Of a DNA stretch of 64,000 bases, positions 1-11,956 are shown piece after piece (position 1 is the stretch's first letter; the number at the start of each line of letters is the position of its first letter). The notes beneath the pieces are model-generated. The model worked only from the letters and a program-made list of their open reading frames with translations, ran no database searches and had not been told where the DNA came from. This DNA is from Proales similis (Eukaryota > Rotifera > Eurotatoria > Ploima > Proalidae): positions 372,001 to 436,000 of the forward strand of contig JAGVRJ010000012.1 of the NCBI GenBank assembly GCA_019059635.1, in the 5' to 3' direction. The position numbers were made by a program, and so were the translations under genes.

Positions 1-77
1 AAAAAAACGACATCAACGAATAGAAAGATAGAAGGAGAGAAAGCGCCTAGAAGAAAAATGTTGCAGTTTTTATCTGT

Positions 78-3000
78 TTAGGACCGGCGGATGAACAGCT
101 TGCTCCTGTTGAGTAGAGTGGCGAGTGTGTCGAACGGTACTTCGAATATCATCCGAAAGAAAAAGCTCGACGTCCAGATGATGGTGATGTTGCCGAGTGC
201 GATGTAAATCTTTTTGTATTTTGGTTTCTTGTTTATGGGGTCTGGCAAGGACAGAAATCAAAGCTCACCAGGGTCGAAGTGGACGAGTGGAAAAGCGCTC
301 TTTGAGAGTAGTTGTAATAGACCATGAATATGGGATGCAGCAAATACACACAGTAGTTTAGCTTGGCCAACGAGACGAACATGGGCGCCGAGAGGATACG
401 ATTGACCAGGCCTTGATGAAGTTGAAGTTAAAGAAAAAGTGAAAGCTTCGTAGAGAGAGAGAGAGAGCCAGAGAGAGAGAGGTCTACCTGCATAGCCAAA
501 GTGAGAAGCGAATATTATCCAGGCGACAGCCAGCGACCACGTCAACTTGCTAAATGATATGAACAGGGCGTATTCGACGGTTTCCATTCGACGCAGGCCT
601 TTGCTCGATGCAAGCATGAAATGGCTGCGCTCGCCTAGCGTGAAGCTTCTTACCTCGTCCGTGATTCGTGTGTCCGGCAAGCAGAGTGATGGCAAAAAAC
701 GAAAGGCACAGAATCCAAGCGATCAGCGAATAGCTCTATTCAATCAATTTTCTCGACTCTGAGCCGCTGAAACAAGAGACCAAAGCAGTTACCCTTTTCA
801 AGGTAAATTTGGAATTCCTAAAGATTACAAATCCGAGCATCATTCCGACCAGCCATGGAATAGCCCGGCAATACGGCTTTATGTAAACACTGTCCCACAT
901 CTCGACCATGACCCTTGAAGCGGCGTCTTTTAGATTTTATAGGTCCAAGCGAGCCAACTGCCACTCACTGGATTATGTCCTTTTGTCTGGCCTCGTAAAC
1001 ATTGGCGCCCATGAAGGCGAGAATCGCCAGAGTAGCCAGAGCAGAGAACCCGATCAAGCAACTGCCAGCCTTGGGAAATCTGTTTTGCAATTTCATTAAA
1101 TGTTCGTTTGTGATCGTTGGCTTTCATTGAGCTATGGCCACTCACTTGTACAAGATAACGAGGAAAAGCGGCGTGAGCGCGTAAAACTGAAACTCGGTGG
1201 CCACGTACCAGACGTGTGGCATGCACTAGAACAAATTGACGATAAGCAATCGGTCTTTTCTTTAGTACAGAAAAAGAGATAGAGAGAGAGAAAGAGAGAA
1301 AGAGAGAGAAGGAGAAGAATAGTGAAGAAGAGGAAGGCGCATTGTGCAAGGTTACCGATTGACTCCTATCTACGGGTATGAAGTTGCTCAGCATGAAAAA
1401 GTATGACCACCAATTGGTCTTGCACTCGTCGTTGTGCGAAGGAATGCTCTTTCAGGACGCCATGAAATGAATTAATCCAACAGGCGGATGGCAATCAACT
1501 GAATTACTTGTGGTGTCCACAAAGGACCTGAGCTCAAGTAGGGCAAGAACTGCGAGTAGATCACATACATGCCGAGCAGGGGAAATACTTTCCTGTTTAG
1601 TTTCAACAATTACGCTTCAACTGAAATGACAATTGGGCGCATACTTACCTCCAATATTGACTGACATAGAAGTAAATCCATTCGAGAGGCTTTAAGCCTC
1701 CATTTTGCTCAAAATGGCGCATAAAGGCCAGAGTGAGCAGAGTGGCACTTTTCAATTTCTGATGGTGAGGCCAGGCTCGAGCAAAAACAGGCAACAGAAG
1801 TTTTACGTGATGAGCAAAAGCGAGTCAATTCCCAGACGGCTGTTGGTAATCAGCTGCGCTGAAATGTCCTGATTTGAGTTTTTCATGTTCTGGATGTTGT
1901 CTGTTTAGAGCGCGCCGATTATTAAATAAGGGCCCCAACTCTTGATCGCTTCGGACGAGACTTACCGACCAGGAAGAATTGGCTCACGTCGCCAATCAGA
2001 GTATAAGTCTGACCCCAGACGATCCAGACCATGCTGAGCACGGCCATGCCGTTCACACAGCCGATTGGACCGGGCTGATCGGTGTGAAAGAACTTGAGCC
2101 AGTTTGAGTATAACGAGCAGGCTCGCACAAATCGAGTGAATCCCGACTCGTCAGGCTCTCTGTCAATAATCTCATTGGCCAGCGAGCCAGCAACGGTCAG
2201 CTTCACTGAATTGAGGCTCAACGCTTCATGTTTGAACGCAGAGCTGTACACTCGATTGAGGCAGTCGAAAATTGTGCAAAACAAAATCCAGCCAAACAAA
2301 CAGGCAAACAGGACTCTGTTGAATCGGTCTTGAACTTTGATTGGTGAAAAATTCTCATGGAGCGCAATCTTACATGAAGACCGCAGTGGAAGTAGCGAGC
2401 GGGTAGGACTCTTCGCAGTCGACCGAATCGACAGACGTGCTCTTGAAGAGCGCCATCAGGCGAATTGCTTCCAAAAATAAGATTCATTTTAACGAAGCTC
2501 TTTGCTCTAGACTTTGATGATGGACCTACAGTTGGAGACGATGGATTTAACTTGCTGCTCGGAGCAAAACGACGATATGCAGAGGCCGTAGTTGAAGCCC
2601 AGATTTTTGGGCACCGGTGCATCGCCCTTGAACGGATCGAGTTGAAAAGCAAGATTTTAACGGCCAAACGGACACTAACCGGAAGCTTGTCGAGTGGAAG
2701 CTTCATTTTGGCTCTACAGTACTTGCCCTTGAGCTCGGGTCTCACGGCCGAATTGTCAATTTTAGCGCACGTCTCATAGCTTCCGAGCCAATTGGCGTTC
2801 GCGTCCAAAATACCTGCTGGCATTTTGGCCACCGCGTCAAACACTTTCAGAAAGCAGTTTCAAATTGGCTTGAGTGAGCGTAGCTTGTCAAGTTGCTGGA
2901 GTTACTTTCGATGGCCCAGAAATCGCCGCGCACAATCGAATCGAACCAGTAGGCCGAGTGAAGACGACAAGCACCTGTGGTGCCGCTCAACAGCTCGTGG

Positions 3001-3632
3001 TAAATGTATTTCCTCAGACGTGAGAAGTACGTGTTCCTGTTCTGATAAAAGTAGAACAGCGCAGCGCCAGCAGCGTTCTGAGCGGCTTAAACGAATGATA
3101 AGTGAGTGAAGGTCGAATCGATCGAGCAAACAGACTCGGCTTACTCAAATAAGGCCGAATCTCGCCATACTGAATCGCACCGGTGCCATATTTATCCAAA
3201 CGCTGGATGATGCTTTCAAGTTTGTCGAATATTTCTATCAGATTGGGCGGATGGAATCGATTAGAGGAGAAGAGACGGCTGACAGCAAGCAGTACCGAAA
3301 TAGTTCTCGGGCGGGTCTTGACTCAGGACACCCTGGAGACCGACTAGACCGAGTTCCATCATGCTGGTCAGTGTGGACGTCTCGAACGAGTTGTCGGTTT
3401 GATTCGTCTGGCCGTCAAATGTGCCTGTGAATATGTATAGAAGAAACTGCTGGGTGAATGCGTTGTTTGGCAATGCGTCAAGCTGGCTCTGGTTGAGTAC
3501 GGCGCTCAGACTCAGGAGTGGCTCTGCTCCAAGTGCGGGCCATTCAACCCTTTGCTCGCCGCTCTCAGACGCGTCTGCGAACGGACGGGTCAAGAAAGCC
3601 AAAGCAAACAGAGCGATAAATTCAATTCGCAT
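78..3632 (-). CDS. NRF-6-like integral membrane acyltransferase
   Basis: Multi-exon gene encoding a nose-resistant-to-fluoxetine (NRF-6/NDG-4) family protein, which combines a secreted-side NRF domain with an acyltransferase-3 multi-pass domain. The ATG at 3632 opens a signal peptide (MRIEFIALFALAFLTRP). The next exons give an NRF-domain stretch including WAIEMFDAVAKMPAGIL and NWLGSYETC. Around 2.3-1.95 kb are the first acyltransferase helix and the segment ending GCVNGMAVLSMVWIVWGQTY. Later exons (700-260) carry further helices including AVAWIIFASHFGYAG and LAKLNYCVYLLHPIFMVYY. The last exon encodes EVPFDTLATLLNRSKL and stops at 78-80. Introns are about 50-80 bp. Worm relatives act in uptake and transport of lipids and drugs in intestine and epidermis, but the substrate here is unknown. 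Family assignment is firm. Exact boundaries of the middle exons were not all resolved. Confidence 0.88.
453..481. repeat. GA-rich microsatellite in intron
   Basis: Interrupted (GA)n tract inside an intron of the NRF-6-like gene. A similar purine-rich run lies near 1278-1312 in another intron of the same gene. Confidence 0.8.
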
Positions 3633-4393
3633 CACGACTCAAATTCTTTTGGCTTTTAGCTTTCAAACGCTATCTATTTGGCTAATAAAAAGCCTCTTGG
3701 TTTAGGACGGCCCAATTTATGAAATTCTTCTGCTTGTGGCGCGTCCTCGTTCGGATAAATTTGAAATTAAAAGATAACCGAGTGTGGCCTGATCAGTGTT
3801 CATCATCGCGCGATCGCCTCATCGCCGTGCCTGGCTGCCTGCCTGTCGGGCCAAGTGTCTATCTTTGTCCTAATCATCACGCGATCGGCGTTAGTTTTCA
3901 ATCAAAAGACTTCCCGGCACTTTTTCGATTCGCTTTTCAATTTAACAAGCCCGGAGAGGGCATATCGTTTTGTTCATAGGAATACCAAGCAGTTGAAAAA
4001 AAAGGTTCATTTCAATTTTACAGGACAACACGAGCCAAGGGAGATTGGGGCCAAATGAGAGGATCAGTCTCAAGCGTGTAATGGGCCGCACGTTTAGCGA
4101 CTAATCACAACAAGAGCAATTAAGATAAAATCGAGAGCGCATGAACTGAACAGCGAAAGAGTCATAAAAACCAAAGCCGAGCTGTTGAGCTGAGCCACAA
4201 GCTTTGTCAAGACCCGGTCTCGCGATGCCACATGAACGCGACTGGGTCTAATCGGAAAAGGTGTTGAAGGACAATAAACGCTTCTGGGCTCTTAAGTAAC
4301 TTGATTGCCCGGCGTGATGTGGCGAGAAAAGGCCCATTTAAAAAGCCCGAGCTCGTTTCCCGAATCAAACTTGCAAGGTGAGAAGGAAAAAAG
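3633..4393. other. Divergent intergenic region
   Basis: About 760 bp between the divergently transcribed NRF-6-like gene and the small membrane-protein gene. No conserved coding sequence was recognised. It contains repeated CGATCGC/GCGATCG words near 3820 and 3890 and a TATA-like element at its right end. It must hold the 5' regulatory DNA of both genes. Confidence 0.6.
4337..4344 (+). promoter_or_regulatory. TATA-like element
   Basis: TTTAAAAA lies 57 bp before the ATG at 4394, a spacing that fits a short 5' UTR. Inferred from sequence and position only. Confidence 0.4.
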
Positions 4394-4933
4394 ATGTCAA
4401 GCGCAAGCAATCGAAATCTGCTCGGCTGGGCAACGCTCGTGCTCTTGGTGGTGTTCTTCATTTATTCGATAATCATCACGATCATACTGCTGAATCGAGT
4501 GACAAGCAGCAGCGAAGAGCTCAACAGCTATTCTGACATTCGCTCGGCCCTTGAGGGAGGCAACAAGCTGCGGATAATTATGGACTACAAATTCATGAAG
4601 TACTACGAGAACAACCAGGAGCTCGGCTCTCCTGACGAATTCAGCGGCTTTGACTTTGGCAATTTTCAAATATTCACCAGAGGCCTGATCGGCAACAAAT
4701 ATGAATTCTTAATTACGTCTTTCAATGCGTTTGTCAGCCATCCGTCGTACGGGCCCATCTTCGACTACGGCAAGCTGAGAATCTACGAAACAGGCGCCTA
4801 CGAGATCGAAGTGAAATACTTTCAAGCAAGCGACTACACAGTGCTGATAAACAAGCTGCTGAACGGCACTCTGACAAACGGTGGCCTTCGCTTCTACCAG
4901 ATGACGCCCAAGTTCAGACTCAGCTACTGGTAG
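4394..4933 (+). CDS. Single-pass membrane protein with VirK-like domain
   Basis: Intronless 179-residue protein. Residues about 12-36 form one strong transmembrane helix (ATLVLLVVFFIYSIIITIILL), and the rest is a soluble domain. The pattern LRIIMDYKFMKYYENN, then GFDFGNFQIFTRGLIGNKYEFLITSF, then GPIFDYGKLRIYETGAYEIEVKYF resembles the VirK domain, a small beta-rich domain known from bacteria and several invertebrate proteins of unknown function. There is no catalytic motif that I recognise. A polyadenylation signal AATAAA follows within about 40 bp of the stop. The VirK link rests on remembered motif shape only. The gene itself is convincing from its length, hydrophobic profile and flanking signals. 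Confidence 0.6.
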   Translation: MSSASNRNLLGWATLVLLVVFFIYSIIITIILLNRVTSSSEELNSYSDIRSALEGGNKLRIIMDYKFMKYYENNQELGSPDEFSGFDFGNFQIFTRGLIGNKYEFLITSFNAFVSHPSYGPIFDYGKLRIYETGAYEIEVKYFQASDYTVLINKLLNGTLTNGGLRFYQMTPKFRLSYW

Positions 4934-5320
4934 CTCGTATTCTGTTTGCTTTTTAACTTGAATAAACAATGCCTTGCTTGTCTGCTTAACTCTTGGCCAA
5001 ACTCCATTCAATGTGTGTGTGTGTGTGTGCGATTGAGTGAATGCACAGGCTGACAAAAGAGAAGAGAGCTGAGGGAATTGAGACGAACGAAAGGAAGAGA
5101 GCGAGAGAAGACTAATCGTGAATCATCGATATCGCCGAATGGTCTCATCTTTTCAAAAAGCGAGCCATAACAACCACACGACGCAGCAAAATTAAAAACT
5201 CAGCCAAGCAGGTGCACACAATAGCAAACAAAAAAAAAAGCAAAGAGCGAATTTGACTCGAATCGCGGCCGTCTTCAGATAATTGCAAATCGATTGGAGA
5301 GCCGCACAGATTAGGGCTGG
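4934..5320. other. Intergenic region
   Basis: About 390 bp holding the 3' UTR of the small membrane protein, a (GT)n tract at about 5012-5030, GA-rich DNA and an A-rich run at 5231-5240. No gene was recognised. Confidence 0.6.
5012..5030. repeat. (GT)n microsatellite
   Basis: Alternating TG run of about 19 bp between genes. Confidence 0.8.
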
Positions 5321-8300
5321 ATGGACGATCCGGAGACAAACAGCCGACGCCGATATGGTCGACGGGCGCAAAGATTCAGAAACAATCGCTTGTCGGTCGC
5401 AACTACAGTGGCAACAGTCAATTATGAGTCGAACGCGGACGAGAGCTCAGCTCAGCCACGAGCTGCTGATAATCTCAATGCTCAACGCAAATGCTTTCAA
5501 ATAAAATCATCCAGACGATGCGTGATGAGAGCGCTAAATCACGAGCTGCCTGCTCAGAAGATCGTCACCGAGATTAGACCTTGTAACATTGTCAAGCTGA
5601 TGGAACGCGCTCAGCTTGGCGCCGGAGCATTCAAGCGAATAGCCGACGTAATTCAAACGCCAATTTTCGTTCTCTTGCCGTTTGGCTCTTTCAGTTCGCT
5701 TTTTACCAGATACCCAACCGGACGCTTGAGTTGGTCTCGAACCGTTTGGGCATTGACGACTATCCGCAGTTAATTAAAAAATTCGATCAATCGAGTGTAA
5801 TTATAAATTTGAGCAACCAGAATTCGAGTGAACTGCTCGATTTGATGCAAATATTAAAAGAAATTGAGACTCGCTTAGTTAACTATAGACCAAACAATCA
5901 ATCAGACAGCCAGACAGCAACAGGAGCAGCAGCAACAGGAGCCGATTCAGCCACGGCCGATACTCAACTCGACTCGATCGATGTTCAAAGCGCACGAACA
6001 TTTCGCACACACGGCGGCATTCATGTAAGCGATTCGACACATCTCTGATGCGATTGTCATTGGACTCATCTGCTCGCCGCCTTTGGCTTCAGATACTCAA
6101 ACGGCTTCTGGTGATGAACGTTCTAACCAGCGGATTCGAGGCCGAGTCAGGCATTGCGTTCTACAACTCTGCGGGCGCGTGCAATCACAGCTCAAAGTAT
6201 TCGTTCGGCTCGCGAACAAGAGTTTCCAAGGAAAGTGTCTGCATACTCAAGCTCAAGTGCAAATGCATCGGCATTTTGAACCGCCTCGTCAGTCTGGTAA
6301 GTGAGCGCCAATTAACCATCTCACTTTGGCATTTGCTCATTGGCGAGTATTGAAACCCAGCCTGGCTTTGGCAAGCTGATCGTGGACGATTTGATTGGCC
6401 TCAGTGCGGCCGATCAAAGGCAAATGGACACCGTCTTACTTCAGTACTTGTTCACGCTGCTGATTAACCGTGATTGTCGTGGCCAGGCGTGCCAGCTGAT
6501 CGAGTCGATTTTACTGCACGTGCCCATGTTCCAATTGAGTCAAATACGAAACATTGAGATGATCATCGAACGGCTCGACGACGACAGTCTATCGTGCGCA
6601 TGCAAACTGTTCGCAGTCTGCATATCCAACATGGACACGTCCGACCGGCGCTTTTTGGCGGCCAACTACCGCAAGACGCCGCTCGATCCACATCAGGCGA
6701 GCGTGCGCGATCAAAATATCAATCTGCTTGTAAATGTGCCCTCGCTCATGCTCCGCCTGGTCAGTTTAGTCAAGAGGAAAGATTTCGCCGCGCGATTTGG
6801 CGGCCTCGATGGCGAGATAGAGCACTGGATTCGTGACATAGAACAAGCTCTGTCGGAGTCGAGCGACGACGCTGACGAATCAGGCGGCACCAGCACCGCC
6901 GCTGCTGCCTCTTCTTACGACAGTCAGTTCAACGAGCCAGTGCTGCGCAGCGCCTTCAAACTAAACAATTTCGTCTATGTGTTGTACACGCTGAGTCTTT
7001 TGCTCATCGGCAAAGAGAAGAAGAGCGTGCAGAAACTGCTGAGCAAACATCGTCTGGCGCCCGCCCTCAGCTCCTTGTTCGACTATTTGATCTGGGACTG
7101 CAAATGCGAGAGCGGTGCGGCCACCTCGGGCCAAGAGCAGAGCAGCGCTCACATTTGCCCCGAAGTGGCGGTCAAGATTCAATTCCTGCGTCTACTGCAC
7201 AGCTTCTGCGATCAGTCCGAGTTGGTTAATTTTTTTTTTCTAAATTCAATTCACTGGATTGGAGCTAAACAAAAATTTTCTCTTTCGCTTGTTCTCTTCT
7301 TGTTCTTCAGCTACAAACGAGTGATTCTCTCCAGAGATGAAACAGACGAGTTGTACCTTTACAATCGTAAGTGTGCGCGTGTGTGTGTGCGTTTGACAGC
7401 TGCTTTGATGGACCTAAACTCGCTCTTGACAAGAACAAGCACCCGCGTGCCTGCGTGTAGGCGAGGCGCTATTTCGTATCGAAGATCGACTCCGATGCAG
7501 CAAGTCGGGCGAGGGCCTATTGACAAAAATCGTGGCTGTCATCAAGCAGCAGGCGTTCTCCTCCTCGTTCAGGTTGAGTTTATTTTATTTACCAATTGCT
7601 TTTCTAATCTAATTTCGCCTCTCTAATTGCTCGAGTGCTGTTCAGGTTCTGGCTCATCAGATCGCTCGAGGGCTATTTGAGAGGAACGACCTCGTACGCC
7701 GATCAAATATTTTTGATTAGACGAGGCGTGCTGCAGGATACATTGCGGAACATCATAACCATAAACGAGGCGCGCTCGAAGGAAGTTGTTCAGAGCTGTT
7801 TCGATCTACTCGGCGAGCTAATCAAGTTCAATCCGAGCGCGTACGAGCTCTTAGACGAGCTGCTGAAAAGCGATGAGCAAAATTTTAATCTGCTCCATAT
7901 AATGATCAATCAGAGCCTTATTGACTCCAACATGTTTCTGCGCTCGGTCTATTTGAGTATCGATTATTTCGAATCGAATCGCGCCAGTCTAAACATTGAC
8001 GTGAACGAGAACCGAATACTCGGCCACTTCAATCTGTTTGCTCGCAAGCTAAATTATCTGTGCCGAATGATTCGACTCATAAACACTCAGAATCTGTCGC
8101 AGGAAAATGTCAGCTGCCTCAACACGACCATTATCTTGATGATGCTCGGCAATAGGCACGGCCGCCTGCCCGATATCTTAAAGGCCATGAGCGGCTTCAA
8201 TGCGGCCGAGAGCCGAGTTGAGTTTAACCGTTTCTCTTCGCTGCACCAATCTGACGAACCGTCTATTTCTTGCTCGTCGGCTGCAGATGCTACCGTGGGC

Positions 8301-8576
8301 GCCAGTGCGAGCATCGACTGCGAAATGCGCCCGACGCAGCCAGACGCCGTCGGTCTGTTGTGCAACATGCGCGATCTGCTCATATTCTGGAAGAGTCATT
8401 ACTTGAAGAAAGATAAAGACTGTGCCAGCCTCGAGCAGAACAGCCGCATTAGCTTTGAGTACTGGAAGCAGACTGTCGAAATGCTGCTCGAGCCAAATCC
8501 GCTCAGCACCTGCTCGATCGAGTTTTATTTATCAAAAAGTCGCCCGCACGATTTCAAAGACAATCGCTCTGATTGA
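5321..8576 (+). CDS. TRPC4AP: TRPC4AP/TRUSS homologue
   Basis: Homologue of TRPC4-associated protein (TRUSS), an armadillo-like scaffold that acts as a DDB1-CUL4 ubiquitin-ligase substrate receptor and binds TRPC channels and the TNF receptor in vertebrates. Visible exons are about 5321-5647, 5695-6024, 6093-6296, 6361-about 7220, two short exons up to about 7570, and the terminal exon to 8576. Diagnostic stretches include LRGTTSYADQIFLIRRG, CFDLLGELIKFN, ENVSCLNTTIILMMLGNR, HYLKKDKDCASLEQNSRISF and YWKQTVEMLL, all closely matching the vertebrate protein. The start is uncertain. ATG 5321 is the most upstream in frame, but recognisable homology (CNIVKLMERAQL) begins only after the in-frame ATG at 5525. 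AATAAA at 8871-8876 implies a 3' UTR of about 300 nt. An acidic Ser/Asp-rich segment lies near 6850-6900. Confidence 0.92.
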
Positions 8577-10470
8577 GTTTGAAAGACCGCCGTCTGCTAT
8601 TTTCTACTCGAAAGTGTTGTCTCTCGATCTCGCTCGCTCTCTGTCTATGTATTGTAACCAAATTTGCCTTGTTTCTCGTCTCGATTTTTAACTCTGTGAT
8701 CCAAATCAGTTTTATATTTGCAACTCACAACCGCCATTCAGACTTCAGCCACTTCTATATTTTAAAGCTTAGCGACCTTTCAGCTCTATCGCATTTAGGC
8801 GCGCTCATTGAGCCTTCTCTTCCTTGATCAGAATCAATTTGATTTGCACTTATTTTTTTCTCTTTAATTAAATAAACAACAAGTGTGAGTTAAGCTTGGA
8901 CGAATTTCGTCTTTGAGACACTTTCAGTTCATGGCGCGACATTTAATCTCAAATGGCACCACATCACTTGAGGCTGCCACTCGACTGCTTTTCCGGTTCA
9001 TTGTCACCAACGAGGGCTTTTGGGCCCTTTGAAAGCCTCTGCTGGCCCCTGATATTCAGATATTCAGCTTGTTATTCCATCTCGCTCGTTCGTTTCGACA
9101 CTTCAGTCCGCTTGACGACTTTCAGTCCAAAATACCATTCCAGGCGGCCACTGTTTCTCGCTGACAAAAGTGTTCGAGAAGAACACCCAAGGGCATAAAC
9201 TTGTATTTATCTTAAAACGATGAGAAAATTAATTTAACTCGCGCCAGGTCTGGCCCGCTTATTTGGCTCGATGGTTTCAAACTGTGAGCGGTAATTGCCG
9301 GCGAATAATAAGTTCTTGAGCTAGTCGAGGCAAATATCTATCTGTTCTCAACACCAGGTCGATAGCGCCACGTGCAAATGTCTAATTACTTGATGGCGAT
9401 TGAATTCAACATTATCATGCGCAGCTCCATCAGAATGCAACATCCATTATCATGGCGCGGGCGTTAGCTTCATCTCAAATGGAATAATCATCACTCGCTT
9501 AAAATGGGCCTTGAGCTTTGCCAAGCCATGCGTGTATCTCAATCTTCACCTCGGCTCTCTTTCGCCCAGCTGACTGACTTGTTTGCCTGCCGTTGAATTA
9601 GAGGCAAAGATCGGCGCCCATCCATTTTGTTTAATTCCCTTTTTTTTTGCATATAAATCCTGCATGCGCTTGTAAACAATATTTATGTTCAATCGGCGCC
9701 CATCTCGCACTGAGTTCGACGTGTATCATCGGCACTAGACCATCATCATCATCACAATTCTCTCTTCTGATTTTGTTGGCATTTTTTCAATCAGAGCTGC
9801 TCACAAGGCTCAGAAGAATTCCACAATTTTCTACAATATTCAATAATTTCCTCTCTTCCTATCGTATCTCTCTCATGACTTGTCTGCTCTGACAATCGTT
9901 CTGACTCGGCTAAGCTGATAAAAGGCTAAAGAATAGGTTAAATTAGAGATGGGCTCCTTTTTTTTGTAATTGGTTTGCATTTAGCAGTCATGCAATTTGC
10001 CAATTGAAAGCTCGAGGGGCTCAAGTAACAATCTTTCTCGCAATTGAACAATCTTCTCGCTTCAATCAAAACAGGGCGCTTAGGTATCATGCGCATGTAC
10101 AGTCGGCGCTGGATAAATACTGGTTGCAGTCGAGGAAACGCGGCACCTGCTCGCATTTCTGTACGCCTCGGGCGTCGCTTTTAGTTTTCTTCTTTTCTTT
10201 CCTCTTTTTCTCCGCCTTTTATTTCCCCTTACGTACCTGAGTGTGCAGGCACGCACATGCACTCGCCTGCTGGCGACACGTTTTATTTTCTCTCGCATTT
10301 CTTCGCTCTCTTTCTTCAATTATTCATCATGTCTCGATTCAGGTTCCAAGTAAATTGCTGTTTAGAACGCATCGGTCACGTCAGCGTGTCGACAAATAGA
10401 AAATTAGCAAATAGCGTCTCTCTAACCGCTGCCAACAACAACCGCTCCGCCTTGTCTGCCAGTCTAAGCG
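8577..10470. other. Long intergenic region upstream of aminergic GPCR
   Basis: About 1.9 kb. The first 300 bp is the TRPC4AP 3' UTR (AATAAA at 8871-8876). The rest lacks any recognisable coding sequence and includes a TATA-like TATAAAT at about 9652 and an A/T-rich stretch. It is the likely regulatory DNA of the downstream receptor. Confidence 0.6.
9652..9657 (+). promoter_or_regulatory. TATA box candidate for the aminergic GPCR
   Basis: CATATAAATCC context about 820 bp before the receptor ATG. It could be the core promoter if the 5' UTR is long or spliced. Position-based inference. Confidence 0.3.
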
Positions 10471-11676
10471 ATGGATATATCCAGTTTGAATGAGAGCAAG
10501 TTGGACGCAATCAGCTGGCCGAGCGACCAAGACTCGCCTGCCGCATGGTCTCATATCAGCACAATTCTCATCGGCCTTGTCTTGTTCTCGCTTGATCTCT
10601 GGACTGTGATCGGCAACTGTATGGTACTGATCGCGTTGTCGACCAACAAACAGCTCAAGAAAGGAGGCATAAGCAACTATCTGATCGGAAACTTGGCGTT
10701 CAGCGACCTTCTACTTGGCCTCACAGTTCTGCCCTTCTCGGCCTCATTGTCCACATTCAAAACGTGGCACTTCGGCAGCTTTCTCTGCGATTTGTGGCTC
10801 TGCGTCGATGTGCTCTGCTCAAGTGCGTCTATTTGGGGTCTGTTGGCCATTGCGCTCGACCGCTTCATAGCCACCAACTACCCGGTCAAATACATGAAGC
10901 AGAAGAACAGCTTCAGAACTGCTCTTCTCTACATTGCCGTCTCGTGGATAATTAGCTTCTTGATCAGCCTGGGGCCGCTTATTTTCAAATTCGGCAACTA
11001 CGATCCTGCGGCCGGGCCCAGGTTCGGCCTGCGCACTGTGAACAATCGCGACGAGTGCGTTCTATTTCAGACGCCTTCGTTTGTGATTCTGTCGAGTTTG
11101 GTGTCGTTTTTCTTGCCACTCGTTCTCATGATTTGTCTCTACTTGCGAGTATTTCTCCGCATTCGTCAGCAAAAGCGCCTACTCGACCAACGAAAGCAAA
11201 GAAGAGCCTCTTGTCAGACGAACGCGAGCGAAGCCAACAGGCTCGACGACAGCACTGTGCCAAGAGCCGAGCCGGGCAGCAAGTCTGACACACAGCACAA
11301 CAATAACGAGCCGGCCGTCTGTCAAGCCGCAAATCGAAGATGCTCGAACAGTGACGCCACCGCTCTGAACACTCTGCTCTCAAACGAGGCCAAAAAGCCG
11401 AAAAAGCCAAATGCGGGCAGCGCTGGCTCTGAGGCGCGGGTGACCAAGACTCTTGCCATCATAATGAGCTGTTTTGTCGCTTGCTGGCTGCCCTTCTTCA
11501 TCATCTACATCATTCGATCTCAACTCAATGATCCGGACAGCATCGCTCCCTGGATCTTGGACATATTCATCTGGCTCGGCTATTTCAACTCGGCTCTCAA
11601 TCCCATTCTTTACGCCATACTCAACAGGAACTTTCGAACTGCCTTCGCTAACATGTTCAAATGCCAATTCGCCTGA
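10471..11676 (+). CDS. Biogenic amine receptor-like GPCR (dopamine/tyramine/octopamine type)
   Basis: Intronless 401-residue class A GPCR. Seven helices are visible: TM1 with GN (N49), TM2 with D79, TM3 with the amine-binding aspartate D113 (CVDVLCSSAS), then DRF at 130-132 in place of DRY. TM5 reads FVILSSLVSFFLPLVLM, where the serines occupy the catechol-binding positions. TM6 has FVACWLPFF, and TM7 has WLGYFNSALNPILYAILN. The third intracellular loop is long and rich in Ser, Asn and basic residues, and the C-terminal tail is very short, ending with a Cys palmitoylation candidate (MFKCQFA). Long loop 3, short tail and the TM5 serines point to a D2-like dopamine or related amine receptor, but the ligand cannot be fixed by eye. 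AATAAA occurs at 11707-11712, about 30 bp past the stop. Confidence 0.85.
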   Translation: MDISSLNESKLDAISWPSDQDSPAAWSHISTILIGLVLFSLDLWTVIGNCMVLIALSTNKQLKKGGISNYLIGNLAFSDLLLGLTVLPFSASLSTFKTWHFGSFLCDLWLCVDVLCSSASIWGLLAIALDRFIATNYPVKYMKQKNSFRTALLYIAVSWIISFLISLGPLIFKFGNYDPAAGPRFGLRTVNNRDECVLFQTPSFVILSSLVSFFLPLVLMICLYLRVFLRIRQQKRLLDQRKQRRASCQTNASEANRLDDSTVPRAEPGSKSDTQHNNNEPAVCQAANRRCSNSDATALNTLLSNEAKKPKKPNAGSAGSEARVTKTLAIIMSCFVACWLPFFIIYIIRSQLNDPDSIAPWILDIFIWLGYFNSALNPILYAILNRNFRTAFANMFKCQFA

Positions 11677-11706
11677 TCTGCTTGCCGGCGGCGAAAGCGC
11701 TGGCTC

Positions 11707-11712
11707 AATAAA
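11707..11712 (+). terminator. Polyadenylation signal of aminergic GPCR
   Basis: AATAAA 31 bp beyond the receptor stop codon. Confidence 0.6.
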
Positions 11713-11956
11713 CTTCTAGACTTCCCCCTTTGTCTCTTGGTCATGTTGTTGTTTCTTCCGACGATGGTCTGAGTTTATTTAATGTTTCTACAATTTTAAA
11801 CGAGTTCAACTTGAAATCATCAACAACTTTTCGGCGTGAAAAGGCTAAAGGCTCGAGTCATGAGCTTGCGAGCATCCGTTCATTCTATTCGGTTGGCTGC
11901 GATCGACGAATAAAGCTGGTCAGACTGGCACATTTTGACAAGTGACTAGATCTGGT

